A stretch of 64,000 nt of DNA. Source: Pohlia nutans. Its lineage: Eukaryota > Streptophyta > Bryopsida > Bryales > Mniaceae. This document shows, piece by piece, positions 10,343 to 21,900 of the stretch. Positions within the stretch are counted from its first letter, which is position 1, and each line of letters begins with the position of its first letter. A program made the position numbers and the translations under genes. The stretch spans positions 1,490,501 to 1,554,500 of the forward strand of contig CM040099.1 in NCBI GenBank assembly GCA_022496805.1, written 5' to 3'. The notes beneath the pieces were generated by a model. It saw nothing but the letters and a program-made list of their open reading frames with translations, ran no database searches and was not told the DNA's origin.

Positions 10343-11194
10343 GCTATTGTATTGGGATCAAATTGGAACTATTTTGTCTATCCAATAGAAAAGATTCATG
10401 AATAAAAGTGAAACAAATATATTCCTTTTTCAATTAAAATGTACTTGATATGAATTTGAAAGTGAAAAGTTAGTCATGTCCTATGTGTGCATATAAATGG
10501 TGGTTTCTGTAACACAAAGCGTATTATAAATTGGGTCCTAAATATCCTATTCTGCTCACTTGTAAAAGTCTTTTGATTGGATAACAAGCCGTTGGTTTAA
10601 ATTCCTTGAAGATTATAAGTGGTCGAATTTAGATTCTGTGGGTGGCCGGTGGTAGCTTGGGACAACTATAGGTCTAGAATAGGGGTAGGCGGTTTAAGGT
10701 GTCTCTACTTTATGCTGAACATAGGAAGTAGTTGACATTGTATAGTGCTTGTTATTTGTTCCTGGTTACTTTTTGCGTGATAATAGTCTATTTCCAAAAG
10801 AAGACATCAATGGTAGCACGTGCAAACTTAGTCTTGGTGACCTAGTTGGCATCTCTTCCTCCTTCCTTCACTTTAACCCTTTGGGCTAGAGTTACTCTCT
10901 CTTTGGCTGATATTGACAATTTCACCCAAATTTCACTTAAAGCGCCTTAATCCAATGAAAAAAAAAAAATTGAACTTGAGATTTGGGAGATTGGGCAAAT
11001 AAAAAACAAAAACAAAAGCTTGCCCCTATTTTTTATCATGATAGGTTATCTTTGACTAATTGGGTTCGCAAACCCCAATCATAGAATTAAAATTTCCAAA
11101 AAAAGTACCCAGACCCCAAAATGAGAAAACCAATGAAATGGCTGGTCCGAATGTGGGGCTTCACCAAGGTTAGAGAGAGCCTCGACAAGATTAA
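10343..11194. other. Intergenic sequence without recognised gene
   Basis: AT-rich, with no coding frame. The part after 10380 (ATGAATAAAAGTGAAA, TTGGATAACAAG) resembles 20395-20720 in the glyoxalase intron, so it is probably another dispersed repeat. Confidence 0.35.
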
Positions 11195-11604
11195 CTACTA
11201 GTAGCAGACTTGTCGTATTTCATTCCCCACTTTGTGAGAACAGTGAATAGTGGCTAAATATTATACTTATATTTCTGTTTTCTTATGACCAAAACTACTC
11301 ACCAGCACTAACACAACTCATGCTTGGCGCAATTTCATTCCTTTTTCATTTATAGTATTAAAAAATTGACACATTTCCTACTACACTAAATAGGTAGATT
11401 AGTGTTAGATGATTATAAGATTTGAAAATATTATAGATTTTTACTCTCAACAAAAAAATTTACCAAAGATATTGATTCCAATACTATTGAAAGATCCCCA
11501 TCTTGACCAATATAGAGGGTAAAAAAATTGGTCAACAGTAAAAACTTACAACATGTTTATGTAAATTAGTGTATCTAACACTAATATACCTATTTAGTGT
11601 AGTG
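11195..11604. mobile_element. CACTA-like MITE family F, copy split by another MITE
   Basis: The left part (11195-11383) matches 4793-4985. Its terminal CTACTAGTG is interrupted at the TA by the 216-bp element 11384-11599. Confidence 0.75.
11384..11599. mobile_element. 216-bp TA-target MITE (copy 2)
   Basis: Same ends and length as 1376-1591, opposite orientation; TA at 11382-11383 and 11600-11601. Confidence 0.88.
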
Positions 11605-11631
11605 AATGTAGAGCAGCAACTCTGATTGTGA

Positions 11632-12414
11632 GAGCATCCACAATGCAACACGGTTAAGCTCACGGCAAACCAAAACCTATCTTTTGACTAAATTAAAATT
11701 AGAAACTGAAATCACTATCATTAGAAGCGCAGTTAATATTACAGAAATTACACTTCAAGAAAAAGACACTACTAGAGAAATGGGGTTCCTGACACGCACA
11801 AAATCAACAGAAATTCTGTTGGTTCTATGCGGGTTAGGAACAGTTGATTCCGGAAAAATCAACACGAACTTGTCAGTACCAAGAGAAAATCAACAGGAAC
11901 TTGTTGGTTCCAACAGAAAACTTGTTGGTTCTGTGCTGATGACTAATTGTTTGCTACATTAAACCCATTCTCTGTTGGTTCCAACAGATGTGTGTTGGTT
12001 TTGTCTTGGTTTTTACGCACTCTTTAGTAGTGAGAATTGTGAAATTGGGGCGTAGGTGAAATGTTCCATTGAAAACACCACATTTTCAAAATTTAAAGGG
12101 AATGCACCAAATCTTGCTTAAAAATGGAAAGATCCTCCCACACTCCCTCTAAATTTCAAAAATATAGAGGGAGTAAGGGAGGATCTTTCCATTTTTAAGC
12201 AAAATTAACCACACTCCCTTTAAATTTTGAAAATGTGGTGTTTTCAATGAGGGATTTCACCTACGTCAAATTTTACAATTTTTTTTCTTGAGAAGTATCT
12301 CACGTTTATTTAGGTGCGCTTCTAATCATGATAATTTTACCCTCTAATTTTAGGTCAGTCAAAAGATAGGTTTTGGTTTGCAGTGAGCTTTACCGTGTTG
12401 CATTGCGGATGCTC
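11632..12414. mobile_element. 783-bp inverted-repeat element with 3-bp target
   Basis: Ends GAGCATCCACAATGCAACAC and GTTGCATTGCGGATGCTC, with TGA flanks on both sides (11629-11631, 12415-12417). Inner arms (GAAAACACCACATTTTCAAA; GGAAAGATCCTCCCACACTC) pair across a centre near 12145. PIF/Harbinger-like is a guess from the 3-bp target. A CACTA-like MITE is nested at 11767-12032. Confidence 0.82.
11767..12032. mobile_element. CACTA-like MITE nested in the 783-bp element
   Basis: Ends CACTACTAGAGAAATGG and CTTTAGTAGTG; AGA target on both sides. Internal short repeats of AACTTGTTGGTTC type. Confidence 0.85.
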
Positions 12415-12831
12415 TGAAAGAATAGTTCCCAGCGACCCACTGTCAAGAGCCAGGTTCTCAATCCCGCACACACACAAATTCTGTCAAATTCCAGAAGAAG
12501 AAGAAGAAGAAGAATAGGTCCAGTTTGTTTAATGTTTTTTTTTGTCCTCATTCGACGCCGCTACAAGAGTGATTAGTTCCGTGAATTCTTTGGCACCATT
12601 CTTCTTCTGGAACATCCATCAACGAGTGTCAGCCAATTCCTCCGAGGTATGTTTTCGTGATATCTAATCCCATGAATGAATTTATTTCGTGATTTCAACA
12701 CACTGCATATCGCTGCACCAATCCATAGTTGCCGCCTCATTAGGGATTTGATGTTTGCAATTGTCGTCATGCATTCCGAATTTCTAGGGTTAGTTTGAAG
12801 ACCGTGATACCGACAATGTGGATTCAGTTCT

Positions 12832-13067
12832 TTATCCCCTAAAGGACCAAGGATTCAAATTGGTAAAATTCAATCAATCATATTGTGAAAAATATAATTC
12901 AAATGGGACCAAATTTTATGTTCCCGGAATCAGTGAAGAACATTGCATGTATTGCTAAAAAAACAAAAAAACAAAAAAAAATGAACAAAAGAAACTCCAC
13001 AAAATACTCAAAATACTAAAAAATATCATGAGACCCAATTTGGGCCTCTTGATCCTTTAGGGGTTAA
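12832..13067. mobile_element. TTAA element family A, copy 3
   Basis: Left flank TTAT (one mismatch), right TTAA; ends CCCCTAAAGGACCAAGG and ATCCTTTAGGGG. Confidence 0.85.
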
Positions 13068-14121
13068 GTATATCAGATGGATGTGTAGTGTTGTGGATGT
13101 TGTGTATTGTCCCACTTATTCAGTGGAAAAATCGTCGTTACTTCTTGAGAAAAAAGTCTCAGTGTGCATTGTATTGAAGCCCCTGACTCACAGAAATAAT
13201 TCATTCATGGGTACCCTAACCAGAGGTTCTTAATTATTGTTCCAGAAGCAATGGCACTAGTCCTCTCAATTACTCTTCTCCTTGGGAAATGTCACTTTCC
13301 ACTTCAACAATGCTACTATTGTCACATGGTACAGATTGTGAAAGCTTGTCTTGTGTACAACCTATTCACACAATTTTTTTTGAAATACTTGAGGTCCAAA
13401 ATCTCTCATAATGTGCTGCAGATGCGAATTAGGGTATGAAAAGCTTGGCGAGTCATGAAAAACTGCAGGACGCACTGTGGGAATTGCACTCCTGCTGCCT
13501 ATGAGGCTCATTTGAAAGGTACGATCACTGACACTTTTAGTGGCATTAAGGCCGTATTCGTTAAACTGAGACAAAATGAACATTTTGAGACTTTAGCCCT
13601 ATTATTTGAGACCTCTATTCTAACAAATCAAAAAAGGTTTGTGAGTGTATAAACATATTGAAGTCTCAATTCACCAAAAGAATTCAATATCAAACACTAA
13701 TTATCATCTAAATGTAAAGTCAAAGATAATATGAGACTACATGTTGTCTCAGTTTAACGAATATGGACTTGCTGAGTTGATTGCCTTTACAACCAGCTAA
13801 TACCTCATGTTATTGAAGTTTGTATATGAATGATCACTGATTTTTTTTTCAGGAGATACTTTAGCAATTTTGCTACTTTTCCATGACTTTGAAGCGCAAT
13901 CCAGGCTCCTTGGATGCTCTTTTCATATTAATATATAGGTGATATCAGGATAATACACATGCGTTACGTAGTTGCTACTTAGGTAATACCTGGGTGATAC
14001 GTAGGTTTACACATCTTGACTCCATGTAGGAAATCTGGCTATTATTCCTTTATTTGAGGTCAAAAATCCTTTGTATCAATTAGCTAGCCCAAATTTTATG
14101 TAACAATTTGGATAAAATTAG

Positions 14122-17100
14122 CAACCAAAAAAGTCTGTGAATGATACAGCCATTGGAGGATGTGCGAAAAAAGAGCCATGCACAGGCCCTACCAGCATAA
14201 AAATGGACTGTTCGCCTCCAGCCTCACCCAAGAAGGAAGATGACAGTCTCAGGAGTTGGCCAAGAGAAGATAAACGCCGCATTCTGCACGCCGTTTATCG
14301 AGTGGGTGACATCGAGAAATCCATGAAGTGAGTCACCATCTCCTTTCACTAGAAGGAAATGTGTCGTTTTTCACTTACTATAAATGAAAAAGAAATGAAA
14401 CGGCGCCAGGCACATGGGCTTTGTTAATGCCGATGAGTAGTTTTGGTCACAAGAAGACAGAAACGTAAGTATAATATTCCGTCACTATTCATTGTTTTCA
14501 CGAAATGAGGAATGGAAGACGACAGGTTTGCCACTGTCTAGTGTTTTTATGAGTGGTTCAAGATTTGAAAGCGGTTGTCTAATTCTCCAAGATGGTTGAA
14601 AAATATGGCAAAACAAACTCATGTTTACTTTGAGCAGTTTTGAGTAGAGATTTTTTTTTGTCCAATTTCACTTATTATGTGACCAACAAATGCAATGCTC
14701 TTCTCCGATTCCGGTGATATAAAGTTTGGTCCCAACTGACTTATACTTTTCGCAATATGATAATCTTAATTTTTAAAACTGTGAGTCCTTGGTTCTTTAG
14801 GGTTTAATAGTATCTAACTAGGTAGCACACGGTCAGAGTACAATATTTGCGAGCATTTTTCTCCATCGCCTGAAAGGAGATCCTCACTCATCACAAAGTT
14901 GGCAAGTCACGTTTTTGCGGTGTTTTACGTATGCACTTATGTACATACAGTAACAATACGTTAAACATACAATAAACATATGTTAATAGTACATTCAATA
15001 TACGATAAAAGCATATATATGGCAATATTTGTTTAATTGGGACTTTTCCGCCATATGGGACATTTTGAAAACTACAACTGACATAGATCCAATGGAAATT
15101 GCCCACTAGATCTATGTCAGTTGTAGATTTCAAAAAATCCCAATATGGTGGAAGAGTCCCAACTAAACGAATATTGGCATATTATCCTACGTTTTACGTT
15201 TGTTGAACGTGATCACCCTTGTTGAGTCCAGTGATGAAACGAGTGAGACGGGACTGCAGGTGGTATGAAGATTGTCTGGGAATGCACATTCTTCGAAAGA
15301 GAGATGTCCCAGAGGAGAAGTATATGAACGTGTTCATGGGCTACGGAATGGAAGACAACCATTTCGCTGCAGAGTTGACATACAGTAAGCCCTTGAACAG
15401 GAGTGAATGGAATCACACTCATGTCATTTCTAGGACACACAAATTGTATTTCTAGGATAATTTTTTTAAGATTTCTAAGAAATGCATTTCTTAGATAATG
15501 AATACAATCAATACTCATGTAATTTCTAGGACAATCAGCTATCTTGACATGATATGTGAACGTCTTGACGGTGATTGAAGAAAACCAAACATCTAGTATC
15601 GTGCTTGATGTGATTTGAGCCAAATTTACTGAAAGCCTTGTGTTAATTTGCATGTAGATTATGGCGTGACAAAGTATGACATTGGGAATGCGTTCGGCCA
15701 CTTTGGAATAGCAGTCGCAAATGTAAGCTTCTCTCGTTTTTTTTTTTTTTTTTTTTTTGCTTGTCCTTCCAAGCTTCTTTTCCCCAAGGTGTTGACCATT
15801 GGGCCTCAGACATTTACCAGTAGGTCATATGGGGACCTTCTTTTGTCCAATTTTAATTGTATTTAAATTAACACACGCGATGTTCTGCACTGTCTGATTC
15901 TAGTGCTATAAAATTTTGCCCTACCTGAACTCTATTCTCTTCACAACCCCTAAAGGACCAAAGGTTCATGGTTTTAAAATGGCAAATTTCATTGATCATA
16001 TTGTGACAAATACAAGTCAGATGGGACCAAATTTTATATCACCAGGATTAGTGAAGAACATTGCGTGCATTAGTTTTCAAAAAGAAGGTGAACAAAATGA
16101 AGTTCGCATAGGACCTACTTAACAAACATGAGGTCCAATTTGGGCATCTTGGTCCTTTAGGGGTTAATCGAATTGGTCGTTTTTAGAGCCATGAATCCAT
16201 CGTCCATTTGGCACAAATTGCTTACAGTACTTGTGACTGATATCGTTGACAGGTACAAAAGACTCTTGACATGATAAAGAAGTTGGGCTACAAGTGTCCG
16301 AGTGCTCCTTCAAAAGAGAGAAACGACGTTTGTGCGTACCTTGAGGATCCAGATGGGTACAAGTTCAAGCTCATACAGCGGAAGAGCTCGCGTGAGCCAT
16401 TCTGTCAAGTCAGTTTCCGTGTGGCTGATGTGGACCGCTCCATTCTTTACCATCAAGATGTATGCCACTTCCATCTCAAAGCACCTCGCCTCGGCCCGAA
16501 AGCCTTTTGCGATCGTATAATATATTGCTTATTTGATGGTATTTGATCAAAACAACAATAGAGTTATCCTTAAAGTCACCTTGTGTTTGAATGAGATACC
16601 GTGAATTTTGCATTAATGTACTCTTATTTGTTCACCCCAAATAGTTAAAAGGTAGGAAAGAGCTTCGTGGCCTATCATTATTAGGTGTGTAAGAGCTTGG
16701 TGGTCTTCAAACTCTTGGAAAACTAGTTTAGCCGTCTTTTTTGACGGCTAAACTAGTTTCCCTTGAGTTTAAAAACCACCAAGCTCTTACACACCTAATA
16801 ATGATAGACCACCAAGCTTTTTCATGCTTTTTAACTCTTTGAGGTGAACAAATAAGAATACATTACAGCAAAATTCACGGTATCTTATTCAAATACAAGG
16901 TGACTTTAAGGATAACTCTAATGACCAAACACTTTTCAGTACAAAGCAAAATTGATAATAGTGATAACTTGTATCAAACAATATATCACAATTCGTATGG
17001 TAAACCACAATTGAGCAATTATAAGGCTAAATACAGGTTGTAGAGAGGGACTCCTAGGGCCTTTTAAGGGTTAAAAAAACTTGTTACTCCCACTGTCCGG

Positions 17101-20100
17101 AAATAACTGTCTTTAGTTTTGGAGTGTTTTAACACCAAATAATCCGTTGAAAATTGATCTATCTTCAATAGAAGTATGTAGTTTTTGTGTCACTCTCATT
17201 GTCCACCCCGTTTCAAATGGACCGGACTCAAGTTTGAAGTATAAAACATATTATTTCTGGACAGAGTATGATCCACCACTAACCTCAGATTTTCTTCAAT
17301 GTTTGAACTATCATTAGGAAAAAAGTTTGCAGATTCGGTCCTGAAGCTCCTCATCCATGTGTCAGAAAGTCAAGATTCAGAGTCTTTGCCAACCAACAAA
17401 AAAAAACAATTGGTCACATAGTACATTGTCATCATGCAAAATCAAAGTTGTACAATAGGAAATACACAGAGTTAGTGTCTTGGGGGACAACGCTACTAGC
17501 AAAGGCATCGTTTCTTACTCAGAACAATGTTAGAGTTCATTGTACACACTTGTCCTACGTGACAAATCACACTCACCAAGTCTTAAGCGCTTGGGCAGTG
17601 AGTGCGAAGTGGCGCCACTTTACTCACCTACCAAGTGAAAAGTGACGCCTTCTCCTTGTAGTGCAAATGACCATGGAACTTCTCATAATGTGATACTTTG
17701 CCTGTTATTACGTACGAGCTTGTTTGAATCTGTGAAACGTGTACGTTGGTGGAAGATTGGCTTAGGCATATGGAATGAAGCTACTTGCACGACGAGACTA
17801 CCCGGCTGCAAAGGTACACATCTCAAGAGAACCACACTGTAAATCTTTTGTGTAGGTTGAATAGCTAGCCAGCCACAGTGGGCACTTAATTACTATTCTT
17901 TGGAAGGTCACTTCCAAATATTACGTAACAACTTGCAAACAAAGATAGGGTTTAAATAAATCTTTGAAGCTAAATTTTATAAATGATTTACATTAATATA
18001 GGATGTTCACAATTGATTATAAGAATTAAACAAGAATGTTACTGATTATAGTAAGATCAAAAATAAATAGGGTACTTTTAAATACCCTTTGTTCACACGT
18101 GATACTCAAAAGATACAAAGAGTGACCTCCTCGAGTACTATTTAGAATCCACCCGGTGATGTGATTCTGTTTGTTGTGTTGTTTTTCGTTTTTTTTCAGA
18201 AAACGTTTGCTTACGTAAGCTATGACATGGATGAGACAAGATCCACCGTCCTTGAGTTTGAATACAGCTATGGGCAAACGGACTACTCCAAGGGCACTGG
18301 ATATGCTCAGGTGTGATGAATTCCTAATTCTTTGATATCCTATATTAACCCCTACAGGACCAAGAAGCCTGAATTGGACCTCATGTTTTTGTTTTGTAGT
18401 TTTGAGTAGGTCCTATGCAAACTTTCTTTTGTTCAAATTTCTTTATTTTTTTGACCAACATATGCAATATTCTTCATTGATTCTAGTGATATAAAATTTG
18501 ATCCAATTTTAATTATATTTTTCACAATATGATTGATTGAATTTGTGATTTTAAAATCTCGAAGCCTTGGCCCTTCAGGAGATAACATGAAGGAATAGGC
18601 TATGTAGAAGAGGTTTTGGTTTGTAGCTTTTAACAATTCCCATTAGAAATTCTCCAGGGGAAGAATAAATACATGAATTTAAGAGTCTTGTGGCCCAAAT
18701 GGCTTTGGATTTCTTCTTAGGTAACCTTGCCGAATTGCAACCTATACCTCAAATCTTGTACAATAGGGTGACATTCAAATTGGCCGTTTAGTAGTTCCAG
18801 GGATAGTGTCCTACACTGCTGCCAACTTTGACACCCTCCCCAAAGCTGAGAAATTGTTATTTTTCCATGAAAATTTGGGGACAGCGTCATCTTTATGTTG
18901 AAAACATGCATACCAAATTTCAAGTCCAGGAGACTTATACAAAAAAACTTATGCAAGATCTACCAACATGGGATAGCTGTGAGAAAAGTGTCACAACTGC
19001 CAACTTTGACACCCTCCCAAGAATTGAGGAAATTTTTTTTGCCCATGAAATTTTTGGAGCAAAAACATTTTTATGTTGTTTGCATGTGGAAAATTTCAAG
19101 TCCAAAAGACCCATAAAAAAATATATATTCCAAATCTACCAACATGTGTAGTTTTGAGAAACAAAGGGGAAAACCATTTTACTACTTCCAACTTTGACGC
19201 CCTCCTTAGGATTGAGTTTTTGTTGATACATAATGAAATTTTTGGCACAAGATCATCTCTACGCTGGTAACATGTGGGATAAATTTCAAAGCCAAAAGAC
19301 ATACATAAAAAAAGTTATTCCATATCTATCAACATGTTTCTCAAAACTACACATGTTGGTAGATTTGGAATATTATTTTTTGTATGGGTCTTTTGGACTT
19401 GAAATTTTCCACACATGCAAACAACATAAAAATGTTTTTGCTCCAAAAATTTCATGGGCAAAAAAAATTTCCTCAATTCTTGGGAGGGTGTCAAAGTTGG
19501 CAGCTGTGACACTAGCTGCTATCCCATGTTGGTAGATCTTGCATAAGTTTTTTTGTATAAGTCTCCTGGACTTGAAATTTGGTATGCATGTTTTCAACAT
19601 AAAGATGATGCTGTCCCCAAATTTTCATGGTAAAATAACAATTTCTCAGCTTTGGGGAGGGTGTCAAAGTTGGCAGCAGTGTAGGACACTATCCCTAGAA
19701 CTACTAAACGGCCAATTTGAATGTCACCCTATTGTACAATGAGTTTATATTGATCTTGAGACACTAGTAGCAGACTTGTCGTTTTTCGTCCCCACTTTGT
19801 GGAAACAGTGAATAGTGGCTGAATATTATGTTTATATTTTTGTCTTCTTGTGACCAAAATCACTCACCAGCACTGACAGAGCCCATGTGCTTGGCGCGGT
19901 TTCATTCCTTTTTTATTTATAGTAAGTGAAAAACAATACATTTCCTACTAGTGAGGACTTACAATATTTCATCATCATCTACCGATAAAAATTTGAACCC
20001 TTATAACTTCCGCATATGGTATCCAAATAATGCATTCTTTGGTGCATTGGAATCCTCTTTGATCTGAATATTTAAAAATTTGAAAGTTTAATATGCTAAT

Positions 20101-20920
20101 GCGAAACGTGTTGCAATTAGGTGTGATTCATTTGTGGGAAGGGTTGTGCGTAGAGCAGCTGGCAATAGGCACGGAAGACGTTTACAAGACAGCAGGCGCA
20201 TGTGAGTTGATTGGTGGTGGCAAAACTGTGACGGCTCCAGGGGCTTTACCCAAAATCAACACCAAAATTTGTGCAATTACTGATCCTGATGGCTGGAAAA
20301 CGGTAGGTTTTTCTCACCATGGATGCTTCATAATAATTTAGTTTGAAGATTGAAATTGGGGCTATTTTCAGCTGTCGGATAGACAGATAACATTCATGAA
20401 TAAAAGTGAAAGGAAAAAAAAAACTTTTTTTTGAATCAAATTGTAGTTTATATGAATTTTGAAGTGAAAAGTTAATCATACCCCACGTGTGACATATAGG
20501 TGGTGTTTTTACCAACACAAAAAGTTGCATCCTAGATGCCCCAATTTTGCTCACTTATAAAAGCCTTTGATTGGATGACAAGTGTATAATTTTAGGTTCC
20601 TTGGGGATTGCAAGTAGTCAGTTTTAGATTCCTCGGGTGGCAGTTTTTGAGGACACTTACAAGACCAGAATGGGGGGTGAGTGGATGGTTTTAGGTCATT
20701 CCACCTTATGTCCCATAACCTACTCACTCCTCTTGTGGCTTTGATCATGGTGTCTATATTCTTTCCAGTAGCCTTAATAGAATGGCAACTTTATCAATTG
20801 TGTAATCAATGTGTTTGCTAGGTTTGGGTTGACAATGCGGATTTTGCCAAAGAGTTAGAGCCAGCTTCTTTCAGCCATCAAGTAAAATGCACAACCACAA
20901 ATAAAAGGCAACATTTGTAG
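14122..20920 (+). CDS. GLX1: Lactoylglutathione lyase (glyoxalase I), two-domain plant type; 5' end uncertain
   Basis: Glyoxalase I converts the methylglyoxal-glutathione adduct to S-lactoylglutathione. Eight exons join in phase: 14122-14327, 15260-15384, 15658-15722, 16253-16459, 17766-17813, 18200-18310, 20159-20302 and 20822-20920 (334 codons). Two tandem glyoxalase domains are visible. Domain 1 carries ILHAVYRVGD, KRDVPEEKYMNVFMGYG, AAELTYNYGV and YLEDPDGYKF. Domain 2 carries FCQVSFRVADVDRS, GMKLLARRDYPAAK, VLEFEYSYG and AITDPDGWK. Domain 1 keeps candidate metal ligands His/Glu/His/Glu. The 48-nt exon 17766-17813 is easily missed. The sequence before 14122 has an in-frame TAG and no ATG, so a further 5' exon is needed. 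One candidate, compatible in phase but unproven, is ATG at 13251 to 13328 after an acceptor CAG, with a non-coding exon ending near 12648. The length suggests a plastid-type enzyme. Introns hold a 358-bp hairpin, a 968-bp foldback and several MITEs. Confidence 0.88.
14347..14543. mobile_element. CACTA-like MITE family F, reverse copy
   Basis: Starts CACTAGAAGGAAATGTGTCG, ends CTGTCTAGTG; TTT target on both sides. It begins 19 bp after the glyoxalase donor at 14327. Confidence 0.88.
14615..14807. mobile_element. TTAA element family A, left-truncated
   Basis: Right end CTTGGTTCTTTAGGGTTTAA and family A interior (GATTCCGGTGATATAAAGTT). The left end is not found. Confidence 0.65.
15765..16167. 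mobile_element. TTAA element family A, composite
   Basis: 15943-16167 is a full element (CCCCTAAAGGACCAAAGG to GGTCCTTTAGGGGTTAA). 15765-15942 looks like the degraded body of a second one in opposite orientation. Glyoxalase intron. Confidence 0.7.
16561..16918. mobile_element. 358-bp hairpin MITE, TA target
   Basis: Ends GAGTTATCCTTAAAGTCACC and its exact inverse, flanked by TA. The centre is near 16741 (GCCGTCTTTTTTGACGGC). It lies in the glyoxalase intron downstream of 16459. A degraded half copy lies at 60095-60245. Confidence 0.9.
17087..17266. mobile_element. Stowaway-like MITE 3, decayed
   Basis: Left end CTCCCACTGTCCGGAAATAA, right end TTATTTCTGGACAGAG. The right terminus has lost its last bases. 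Confidence 0.7.
17491..17663. mobile_element. CACTA-like MITE family I, reverse copy
   Basis: Ends CGCTACTAGCAAAGGC and GCCTTCTCCTTGTAGTG; CAA target on both sides. Confidence 0.88.
18345..18585. mobile_element. TTAA element family A
   Basis: Left TTAACCCCTACAGGACCAAG, right end decayed (CCCTTCAGGAGATAA). Glyoxalase intron. Confidence 0.8.
18764..19731. mobile_element. 968-bp hAT-like foldback element
   Basis: Arms of about 390 bp start TAGGGTGACATTCAAATTGG and end with its inverse. The 8-bp direct repeat TTGTACAA flanks both sides (18756-18763, 19732-19739). The arms contain tandem ~180-bp units beginning GCCAACTTTGACACCCTCC; the left side has a third unit forming the loop (about 19156-19337). 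hAT is inferred from the 8-bp target and TAGGG ends. No transposase. It sits inside the glyoxalase intron 18311-20158. Confidence 0.85.
19762..19953. mobile_element. CACTA-like MITE family F
   Basis: Starts CACTAGTAGCAGACTTGTCG, ends TTTCCTACTAGTG. Flanks AGA/AGG are imperfect. Confidence 0.85.
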
Positions 20921-21321
20921 CTGGACAGCTACGTCTCGATTCATGGAGGCCATTCCATGAGCTTTATTGCAAGGAACTTCACATCTTAATAACTTGTGCT
21001 ATAATTTTTGCATTGAGTTTTTCTTGATTAATTGTCCCTAATATAGTATAGTATACATGCCATTGACTACACAATCCAAGTTTAAAATGGCTTATTGTGC
21101 TTTAAATTGTAATAAATGGTTTGAAAAGATTTACAACTATTGATGATTGAATCTTAAACCTTCCACAAGAGAAATGGTCGAGAGTTGCATATATCTCATG
21201 ATCTAGGATGTATTTAGCAATGAATGTCCAAATTCTCATTAAAAACAAGTCAGCTTCCTTTTTACCTCATATCCAATATTTCAACCTATAAAATTAATTT
21301 TTGATTGCTTACGAAGTGACC
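20921..21321. other. 3' flank of the glyoxalase gene
   Basis: AT-rich, presumably 3' UTR and terminator region. AATAAATGG at about 21111 is a possible polyadenylation signal. No other feature seen. Confidence 0.3.
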
Positions 21322-21900
21322 TTAACCCCTAACTGCCTAAGCGACCATATATGGTCGCTGAAAATTTTCAGAGTTTAAAAAAAGCTCAGCCCACTTTAAA
21401 CGCCCATAACTTTTGCAAAAATAACAATTTTTGAGCGTAATTTTTTTTCACTTGTAGATATTGAAACTGAGCATCATTTTCAAAAAGAAATTTTGAAAAA
21501 ACTTTTACCAATTTTCCTCTAAAGCCCTCGAAGTGACAGCATCTCAAATTGTCACAATTTTGAAAATCTGCCCGGAATGGAATCTTTAAGTTTTCTACCA
21601 AATAAGATTAGTTCTAACATGAACAAGGTAACCACCATATAAAACCAATTTTTTTGACCTATCATACTTGATTCCAAGTCAAAATGACCAAACATGTAGT
21701 TTTTATGAATTTTCAAAGAAAATTCTTATAAATTGATTATTAAATAATTCATAGCATTTTTCCAAAATTTAACTGTATGGATGTTGTCTTACTGTTGTGT
21801 TCTACACATGTTAAAAAATTGAAGCTCATAAAAGTTGAGTAAGATGGACATTATGACACATCTAGCATTTCAAGAAAACCCTTGGGCATTTAGGGGTTAA
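21322..21900. mobile_element. TTAA element family C
   Basis: TTAA ends; subterminal palindrome GCGACCATATATGGTCGC just inside the left end; right end CCCTTGGGCATTTAGGGG. Confidence 0.85.

Noticed and set aside
17700..17813. Frameshifted glyoxalase exon suggesting a pseudogene
   Set aside because: An acceptor at 17764-17765 gives a clean 48-nt exon reading AYGMKLLARRDYPAAK in phase.
18717..19742. Open frames of 65-107 codons on both strands with similar proteins
   Set aside because: They mirror each other because they lie in the arms of the foldback element; no known protein and no codon bias.
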